64,000 bases of DNA from Dyadobacter jiangsuensis (GTDB lineage Bacteria > Bacteroidota > Bacteroidia > Cytophagales > Spirosomataceae). Shown here piece after piece: positions 58,232-64,000 of the stretch. Within the stretch, counting starts at the first letter, position 1, and the number at the start of each line of letters is the position of its first letter. The DNA lies in assembly GCF_003014695.1 (NCBI RefSeq), contig NZ_PYAS01000006.1, positions 411,922-475,921 of the forward strand. The letters are read 5' to 3'. A program made the position numbers and the translations under genes. Under the pieces are notes generated by a model. The model saw only the letters and a list, made by a program, of their open reading frames with translations. It did not search any database and was not told where the DNA came from.

Positions 58232-58732
58232 ATGCATATTTCAATCATAGTAGCCGCCGCCGAAAACGGCGCGATCGGTAAGGACAATCAGCTGCTCTGG
58301 CGGTTGCCGGACGACCTGAAACGATTCAAACAACTCACGTTAGGACACCCGATGATCATGGGTCGTAAAACATTTGAGTCGATCGGAAAGCCGCTGCCTG
58401 GACGTACTTCTATTGTAATCACAAGGAATGCCGATTTCGCATTCGAAGGTGTGGTAGTTGTGCATTCGCTGGATGAGGCGCTGAAAAAGGCGGAAGCAAT
58501 CGACGGCAAGGAAGCCTGCATCGTAGGCGGCGGCGAGATTTACAGACAGTCGCAAGACTTAGCCACCCATATTTACCTGACGAAGGTACATACTGAAATT
58601 GAAGGCGACACTTTTTTCAAAATCGAAAACCCCGACGCCTGGGCAGAGACCGAAAGAGTCTTCCACGAGCCTGACGAGCGTCATTTTTTTCCATTTGAAT
58701 TCATTAATTATATTAAAAAAGCTGATAAATAA
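58232..58732 (+). CDS. folA: Dihydrofolate reductase
   Basis: A 166-residue enzyme. ISIIVAAAENGAIGKDNQLL (about 3-22), WRLPDDLKRFKQLTLGHPMI (about 23-42), MGRKTFESIGKPLPGRTSIV and CIVGGGEIYRQS are the DHFR signatures. The catalytic acid is in LPDDLKRFK, Asp near residue 27. It reduces dihydrofolate with NADPH. The start at 58,232 directly follows the end of the REP array, so the promoter must lie within the array or close to its end. thyA is not adjacent. Confidence 0.97.
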   Translation: MHISIIVAAAENGAIGKDNQLLWRLPDDLKRFKQLTLGHPMIMGRKTFESIGKPLPGRTSIVITRNADFAFEGVVVVHSLDEALKKAEAIDGKEACIVGGGEIYRQSQDLATHIYLTKVHTEIEGDTFFKIENPDAWAETERVFHEPDERHFFPFEFINYIKKADK

Positions 58733-58785
58733 GTACTTTTGTGCCCTCGTAACCCATAGTGACTCAATGAAAGTACAAGAGTAGA

Positions 58786-59874
58786 ATGCAAGTAGAAGTT
58801 GACACCCTTACCATTGAACTAAGCACAGTACCTTTCGATAACCGTCCGGTCTTTATCACGGGCAATTTCTGCAAATGGCTCCCCGACCTCGAAGCTTATC
58901 GAATGACCATGGTGAGCCCGGGGAACTATCGTTACCAATTTGCGGAGGATGAAGAGCTGCCCGATCCGATCGAATACAAATACACCCGCGGCGGTTGGAA
59001 CCAGGTGGAGCTCGACCGGGCTGGCCGACCTTATGGCAACCGCGTTATCAAAGCCGGCGAAACACTTGTCAAGGACAATGTAATCCGCTGGCAGACTGAC
59101 ATTTCAGCTAAAACAGACCTTTCTCCCCTCGTTGAAACGGTCTCGGAAGCATTTGAAATCACGCAGTTCAGCCGCACGCGTCGTGTACGTGTGCTACTCC
59201 CGCACGATTACTACGAAAATCCCGACCAGCGTTATCCGGTACTTTATATGACCGACGGCCAGAACCTGTTTGGGGACGGCTCGGAATATGGTAACTGGGA
59301 AATAGACAAAAGCCTCGCAAAGCTCGCGAAAGAACATAAAGCCGGCGTGATCATCGTTGCCGTCGACCATGGTGAAGAGGATCGCGTGCAGGAGCTTTCA
59401 CCATACGACAATGCCAAACTCGGCAAAGGACACGGCGCCAAGTTCATGCAATTCATAGTCGGACCGCTCAAAACGCATATCGACGAAAAATATCGCACAA
59501 AATCCGACCGGCTGAACACCGGCATTGGCGGCAGTTCCGTTGGCGGGTTATTGAGCATTTACGCAGCGCTGATGTTTCCGCAAACGTTCGGGAAAGTAAT
59601 GGTCTTTTCTCCGGCCCTTTGGATTTCCGAAAAGATCTATTTTGACGCCGTGCATTTCTTCGAGCCGTTCGAGACGCGCATTTACCTTTATGCCGGTGGT
59701 AAGGAAGGCACCCAAATGATCCCGAACGTAGCCAAGCTGCAAGAAACGCTCGAAACACAAAGCTTCGGTTACAGCCGCGTAAAAATTAAGTCCTCCATAG
59801 ACGCCAAAGGCGAGCACGCCGAAAAACAATGGAGCCAGGAGTTTCCAAAGGCTTTTGAGTGGTTGTTTTATTAG
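58786..59874 (+). CDS. Esterase D-family alpha/beta hydrolase with N-terminal CBM48/20-like domain
   Basis: A 362-residue protein. The first about 100 residues (NRPVFITGNFCKWLPDLEAY) look like a carbohydrate-binding or early-set beta-sandwich domain. An esterase domain follows, with RVRVLLPHDYYENPDQRYPV and YMTDGQNLFGDGSEYGNWEI. The nucleophile is S251 in GGSSVGG, and a His near the end (AKGEHAEKQW) is the probable third triad member. The family hydrolyses acyl esters, including siderophore and acetyl-sugar esters; no signal peptide is visible. 53 bases after folA, it may share its transcript. Confidence 0.9.
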   Translation: MQVEVDTLTIELSTVPFDNRPVFITGNFCKWLPDLEAYRMTMVSPGNYRYQFAEDEELPDPIEYKYTRGGWNQVELDRAGRPYGNRVIKAGETLVKDNVIRWQTDISAKTDLSPLVETVSEAFEITQFSRTRRVRVLLPHDYYENPDQRYPVLYMTDGQNLFGDGSEYGNWEIDKSLAKLAKEHKAGVIIVAVDHGEEDRVQELSPYDNAKLGKGHGAKFMQFIVGPLKTHIDEKYRTKSDRLNTGIGGSSVGGLLSIYAALMFPQTFGKVMVFSPALWISEKIYFDAVHFFEPFETRIYLYAGGKEGTQMIPNVAKLQETLETQSFGYSRVKIKSSIDAKGEHAEKQWSQEFPKAFEWLFY

Positions 59875-59969
59875 AAGGGAGGAAAGGGAAGAAAGGGAGG
59901 AAGGAGGAAAGGGACAATGGAAGCACTTGAACTCCATCCTCCCCTTCCTCCATCCTCCCTTTCCTCCTT
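59875..59969. repeat. Polypurine/polypyrimidine hairpin, copy E
   Basis: Left arm GAAGGGAGGAAAGGGAAGAA followed by AGGGAGGAAGGAGGAAAGGG (59,875-59,913); right arm CTCCATCCTCCCCTTCCTCC followed by ATCCTCCCTTTCCTCC (59,931-59,967). It fills the whole gap between the converging esterase and hslU stops, so it can act as a terminator in both directions. Confidence 0.8.
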
Positions 59970-61361
59970 TTAAAGAATATACTGACTAAGATCCCGGTTC
60001 TTCACGAGAGCTGACAGCCTTTCCTGCACCATTTCAGCAGTAATCGCGATGTGCGAGCCGTCCCCGATAATGTCAGGGATGTCGAACATAAAGTCGTTGA
60101 GAAGCGAGCTCATAACGGTTTGCAGACGACGGGCGCCGATGTTTTCGACTTCGCTGTTTACTTCAAATGCAATGCGGGCGATTTCCCGTAATGCACCGTC
60201 TTCGAATTCCAGCTCTACTCCCTCGGATTCCATCATGGCGGCGTATTGCTTCGTCAATGCGTTTTTAGGCGCTTTCAGAATCTGGTAAAAATCACTTTCG
60301 GTGAGGCTGTTGAGCTCCACACGGATCGGAAAGCGGCCTTGTAGCTCGGGAATAAGGTCGGATGGCTTCGAAACGTGGAAAGCACCGGCTGCGATGAACA
60401 GAATATGGTCCGTCTGGATCACGCCATGCTTGGTATTTACGGCACTTCCCTCAACGATCGGAAGTAAATCGCGCTGCACGCCCTCACGGCTCACGTCGGG
60501 GCCGCTTCCTCCGGAACGGCTGGATGCCACTTTGTCGATCTCATCGATAAATATAATGCCCAGGTTCTCCGCCTTTTTAATGGCTTCGAGCTTCACCTCG
60601 TCCATATCGATCAGCTTTGACGCTTCCTCGTCCAAAAGCAGTTTACGCGCCTCCTCGACGGTTACTTTACGCTTTTTGCCCCGGCGCGGCATCATATTAC
60701 CGATCATTTCCTGGATATTCATCATTGATACGTCGTCGACGGCCCCGCCTATCATGCCCACATTGGGCACCTGATTTTGCTGGACCTCAATTTCGATTTT
60801 CCGGCTATCGAGCTCCCCATTGCGGATTTTCTCGCGGAAACGCTCGCGGGTACGTTGGTTGAGTTCGGCATCGCTCTGGGGCATTTCCTCAGAACCGTTT
60901 TCGGGAACCGGCTTCACCGCCCCTGAACCATGCACCGGCGGGATCAACGCATCGAGGATGATGTCTTCCACGGCCTGTTCGGCCTTGATTTTCACCTCTT
61001 CCTTCTTCTGCATCCGCACCATGCCTACCGCCTGCTCCACAAGGTCGCGGACCATGCTTTCGACATCGCGGCCCACGTAGCCAACCTCCGTAAACTTGGA
61101 AGCCTCCACTTTCACAAATGGCGCATCGGCGATTTTGGCCAGCCTGCGGGCGATTTCGGTTTTCCCCACGCCCGTGGCCCCTATCATTAATATATTGTTC
61201 GGGATAATCTCCCGCTGAATGTCCTCCGGACTGTTCATTCGCCTCCACCGGTTCCGCAGTGCGATCGCCACATTGCGTTTTGCGTCATTTTGTCCGATGA
61301 TATATTGGTCGAGCTCGAAAACGATCTGACGCGGTGTAAGGCGGTTAAGATGTTCTGTCAT
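59970..61361 (-). CDS. hslU: ATP-dependent protease ATPase subunit HslU
   Basis: A 463-residue AAA+ unfoldase. MTEHLNRLTPRQIVFELDQY starts the protein; Walker A is GATGVGKTE (about 61-69), the pore loop contains GYVGRDVE (about 91-98), and an I domain of about 130 residues with SRKIEIEVQQNQVP and MNIQEMIGNMMPRRGKKRKV interrupts the ATPase core. Walker B is IIFIDEIDKVA. The C-terminal NRDLSQYIL is the tail that docks into HslV. The start at 61,361 is used because an ATG ten codons upstream lies before the family start. hslV is not in the window. Confidence 0.97.
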   Translation of the reverse strand: MTEHLNRLTPRQIVFELDQYIIGQNDAKRNVAIALRNRWRRMNSPEDIQREIIPNNILMIGATGVGKTEIARRLAKIADAPFVKVEASKFTEVGYVGRDVESMVRDLVEQAVGMVRMQKKEEVKIKAEQAVEDIILDALIPPVHGSGAVKPVPENGSEEMPQSDAELNQRTRERFREKIRNGELDSRKIEIEVQQNQVPNVGMIGGAVDDVSMMNIQEMIGNMMPRRGKKRKVTVEEARKLLLDEEASKLIDMDEVKLEAIKKAENLGIIFIDEIDKVASSRSGGSGPDVSREGVQRDLLPIVEGSAVNTKHGVIQTDHILFIAAGAFHVSKPSDLIPELQGRFPIRVELNSLTESDFYQILKAPKNALTKQYAAMMESEGVELEFEDGALREIARIAFEVNSEVENIGARRLQTVMSSLLNDFMFDIPDIIGDGSHIAITAEMVQERLSALVKNRDLSQYIL

Positions 61362-61537
61362 GTTGATTACGATGGATTCAAAACCTAACATTAAAAAGAA
61401 TTATGCCGGTACAAAATGGCAGAAAACCTGCCGTTGGGAAATCTTTGACGGCTTTACTTTTTGTTCTCTGTCCTTCAATTACTTTTGTCCCTGCATTTAT
61501 AATTCCGAAACCAATATAAAAAAGAATTATCCCCAAC
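61362..61537. other. Intergenic region between hslU and GH92
   Basis: A divergent 176-base region with AT-rich segments. AAAAAGAATTATGCCGGT near 61,392-61,410 is followed about 120 bases later by a similar AAAAAAGAATTATCCCCA (61,519-61,536), just before the GH92 start. I see no clear -7/-33 pair. Confidence 0.35.
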
Positions 61538-63814
61538 ATGAAAAAACTCCTGTTCTGCCTTTTTACCGTTATTGCCTCGCTGCAATTATCCTACGGGCAA
61601 GGTACTGCCAATCTGGTCGACTATGTGAACCCGCTGATGGGGACGCAATCGAAGTTCAGTTTATCGGCCGGTAACACCTATCCGGCGATTGCCCTGCCCT
61701 GGGGGATGAACTTCTGGATGCCCCAAACCGGCAAAATGGGCGATGGATGGGCTTACATGTACGATGCCGAGAAGATCCGCGGTTTCAAGCAGACCCACCA
61801 ACCCAGCCCCTGGATTAACGATTACGGCCAGTTCGCGATCATGCCTATTACCGGTAAGCTGAAAATCGACGAAGAAAGCCGCGCCAGCTGGTTCTCGCAC
61901 AAAGCCGAAACTGTCAAGCCCCATTACTATAAGGTATACCTGGCGGATTATGACGTTACAACGGAAATCGCGCCGACCGAGCGTGCTGCCCAGTTCCGCA
62001 TTACCTTCCCGAAGGCCGACACTTCTTACGTGCTTCTTGACGCCTTCGACAGGGGTTCTTATGTAAAAGTCCTGCCTAAGGAGCGCAAAATCATTGGTTA
62101 TACTACCAAAAACAGCGGAGGCGTGCCAGCCAACTTCAAGAACTACTTTGTGTTGGTTTTTGATAAACCATTCACTTTCTCTTCGGCATTCCACGGCAAA
62201 ACACTCGCGAAAGACACGCTGGAAATCAGCGCAGCGCACGTAGGTGCCGTGGTTGGGTTTAAAACCAAAAGAGGCGAGCAGGTGGGCATCAAGGTTGCCT
62301 CGTCGTTTATCAGCCCTGAACAAGCCGAACTGAACCTGCAACGCGAGTTGGGCAACGATTCTTTCGATGCTACCAAATCAAAAGGCGAACAAGCATGGAA
62401 TACCGAACTTTCACGCATTAAAGTGGAAGGTGACAATATCGATCAGATCCGCACCTTCTATTCGTGCCTCTACCGCGTATTGCTGTTCCCACGCAAGTTC
62501 TATGAAATGGACAAGGCCAACAAAGTGGTGCATTACAGCCCTTACAATGGCGAGGTGCGTCCGGGTTATATGTTCACGGACAATGGTTTTTGGGATACTT
62601 TCCGCGCGGTGTTCCCATTCTTCACGCTGATGTACCCGACATTGAACTCGCACATTATGGAAGGTCTTGCCAATGCATATGACGAAAGCGGCTTCCTGCC
62701 CGAATGGGCCAGCCCCGGCCACCGCGATTGTATGATCGGCTCGAACTCCGCTTCACTTATTGCTGATTCGTATATCAAAGGCATCCGTGGCTACGACATC
62801 AACAAACTGTATGAGGCTATTCTGAAAAACACGCAGAATGCAGGCCCGGTAAGCTCGGTAGGCCGTTTCGGTCATGAGTATTACCATGAGCTCGGCTATG
62901 TGCCTTATGATGTTAAAATCAACGAAAATGCGGCCCGTACGCTGGAATATGCCTATGCCGACTTCTGTATCGCGCAATTGGCGAAAGAACTTAAAAAGCC
63001 GCAATCGGAAGTGGATTTGTATCTAAAAAGGAGCCAGAACTACAAAAACCTGTTCGATCCGGAAACGAAATGGATGCGTGGTAAGAACAAAGATGGCAAG
63101 TTCCAGTCGCCATTCAATCCGTTCAAATGGGGGGATGCATTTACGGAAGGCAACAGCATTCACTACACATGGTCGGTATTCCAGGACGTGAAAGGGTTGA
63201 TCAACCTCGTGGGCGGTCGCGAAGCATTTGTCCAAAAACTGGATACGGTTTTCACACTGCCGCCGGTATTCGATGATAGCTACTACGGCTTCCCGATTCA
63301 CGAAATCCGCGAAATGCAGATCATGAACATGGGTAACTACGCACACGGCAACCAGCCGATCCAGCACATGATTTACCTGTACAACTACGCGGGCGCACCC
63401 AACAAGGCACAGTACTGGACGCGTCAGGTCATGAAACGACTCTACCAGGCGACGCCGGATGGTTACTGCGGCGATGAGGACAACGGTCAGACCTCGGCGT
63501 GGTACGTATTTTCTTCCCTGGGCTTTTACCCTGTCACGCCGGGCACGACGCAATATGTGATTGGCTCGCCATTGTTTAAAAAGGCTACGCTGACCATGGA
63601 AGATGGCAAGAAGTTCACGATCGACGCTCCTGCCAGCAGCGAAAGCAACCTGTACATCCAGAGCGCCAAGTTGAATGGTAAGGCGTACGACAAGACTTAC
63701 CTCGAACATGCCGATATTCAAAAAGGTGGAAGCGTCCAGTTTGACCTGACAGGCAAACCGTCCAAAAGCTGGGGTACGAAGCCGGAAGCGGTTCCTTTTT
63801 CACTCACGAAATAA
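61538..63814 (+). CDS. GH92 family alpha-mannosidase
   Basis: A 758-residue protein with signal peptide MKKLLFCLFTVIASLQLSYGQ. DYVNPLMGTQSKFSLSAGNT (about 28-47) opens the N-terminal beta-sandwich. The (alpha/alpha)6 barrel contains DESGFLPEWASPGHRDCMIG near residue 383 and the catalytic base region GDEDNGQTSAWYVFSSLGFY near residue 645, close to the canonical GDNDCGQMSAWY. GH92 enzymes are calcium-dependent exo-alpha-mannosidases that act on host or fungal glycans in the periplasm or at the surface. The gene stands alone here. Confidence 0.95.
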   Translation: MKKLLFCLFTVIASLQLSYGQGTANLVDYVNPLMGTQSKFSLSAGNTYPAIALPWGMNFWMPQTGKMGDGWAYMYDAEKIRGFKQTHQPSPWINDYGQFAIMPITGKLKIDEESRASWFSHKAETVKPHYYKVYLADYDVTTEIAPTERAAQFRITFPKADTSYVLLDAFDRGSYVKVLPKERKIIGYTTKNSGGVPANFKNYFVLVFDKPFTFSSAFHGKTLAKDTLEISAAHVGAVVGFKTKRGEQVGIKVASSFISPEQAELNLQRELGNDSFDATKSKGEQAWNTELSRIKVEGDNIDQIRTFYSCLYRVLLFPRKFYEMDKANKVVHYSPYNGEVRPGYMFTDNGFWDTFRAVFPFFTLMYPTLNSHIMEGLANAYDESGFLPEWASPGHRDCMIGSNSASLIADSYIKGIRGYDINKLYEAILKNTQNAGPVSSVGRFGHEYYHELGYVPYDVKINENAARTLEYAYADFCIAQLAKELKKPQSEVDLYLKRSQNYKNLFDPETKWMRGKNKDGKFQSPFNPFKWGDAFTEGNSIHYTWSVFQDVKGLINLVGGREAFVQKLDTVFTLPPVFDDSYYGFPIHEIREMQIMNMGNYAHGNQPIQHMIYLYNYAGAPNKAQYWTRQVMKRLYQATPDGYCGDEDNGQTSAWYVFSSLGFYPVTPGTTQYVIGSPLFKKATLTMEDGKKFTIDAPASSESNLYIQSAKLNGKAYDKTYLEHADIQKGGSVQFDLTGKPSKSWGTKPEAVPFSLTK

Positions 63815-63818
63815 CAAT

Positions 63819-63842
63819 GGCACGGAGCTCCTGCTTCGTGCC
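63819..63842 (+). terminator. Hairpin after the GH92 gene
   Basis: GGCACGGAG and CTTCGTGCC pair over eight to nine positions around a six-base loop, four bases beyond the GH92 stop. No T-run follows directly, but together with the next hairpin it probably ends the transcript. Confidence 0.5.
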
Positions 63843-63844
63843 GC

Positions 63845-63902
63845 CTATTCGCAGGCCTCCGGCCGGTCAGGTATGCGAGACCGGCCAGAGGCCTGCGAAT
63901 AG
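63845..63902. repeat. Long inverted repeat downstream of GH92
   Basis: CTATTCGCAGGCCTCCGGCC followed by GGTC (63,845-63,868) pairs with its inverted copy at 63,879-63,902 over 24 positions with one mismatch; the loop has ten bases. The GC-rich stem would be very stable. It lies between GH92 and the window end, with no gene in the last 98 bases. Confidence 0.85.
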
Positions 63903-64000
63903 TGTGGGGCTGACTAAAAAGGCCCGAGTCAATTTGGCTGTAAATAGGCTTTTTGGATTTTTGAGACTGATAGAAGCCTGGTTAAATTAACAAGGGGTCA

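Overview
The window reads as a chromosome segment of a Bacteroidota bacterium, most likely a Cytophagales member close to Dyadobacter. The basis is SusC/TonB-type receptors with carboxypeptidase-like N-terminal domains, a C-terminal type IX secretion sorting domain, GH92 and GH127 glycosidases, DUF4331 proteins, large FtsX/MacB permeases in tandem, and promoters of the TAnnTTTG type. No rRNA or tRNA gene was recognised. The genus is an inference; the phylum is well supported.

Region 1 (1-22,445) is a transporter island, almost all on the minus strand. Seven paralogous permeases of about 790-818 residues (the leftmost cut by the window edge) share one ATPase and one HlyD-type adaptor. A small secreted protein is in the same run. 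Three toxin-antitoxin-like pairs sit between the permeases: a zeta-like kinase with a 94-residue partner, DUF433 with a DUF5615 PIN-like protein, and a VapB-like protein with a PIN toxin. A divergently transcribed NtrC-type response regulator (22,446-23,813) borders the island. Upstream of the adaptor and of two permeases I find the same TGTYC-N6-GGACA operator, followed by TGG(C/T)AT placed 52-60 bases before the start codon. This suggests one sigma-54-type regulon.

Region 2 (23,900-39,600) is mixed housekeeping and accessory: GH127 arabinofuranosidase, ferritin-like DUF892 protein, flavin-binding stress protein, a TonB receptor, a thiamin salvage operon (thiM-thiE-thiD-tenA), a HAD phosphatase, a sensor kinase that may partner the NtrC-type regulator, a small lipoprotein, an amino acid permease and a secreted phosphodiesterase-like protein.

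Region 3 (39,680-48,750) holds an ethanolamine-type permease facing an operon of two DUF4331 proteins, a TPR lipoprotein and a TonB receptor. Region 4 (49,300-64,000) has a LytTR regulator, a DUF1343 (NamZ-like) protein, a radical SAM protein, an M42 peptidase, greA with a terminator-like structure in its leader, fmt, an IS200-type transposase followed by 1.3 kb of REP-like palindromes, folA, an esterase, hslU and a GH92 mannosidase.

Intergenic space is rich in dispersed hairpin repeats of at least three families: polypurine/polypyrimidine GGAGGAAAGGG hairpins, GACCGCCGAC/GTCAGG hairpins, and REPs of the type found next to the transposase. One polypurine hairpin is split by an AT-rich gene for a four-helix bundle protein, which resembles the way such genes sit inside 23S rRNA intervening sequences. 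I consider that arrangement and the putative sigma-54 regulon the two most interesting signals.
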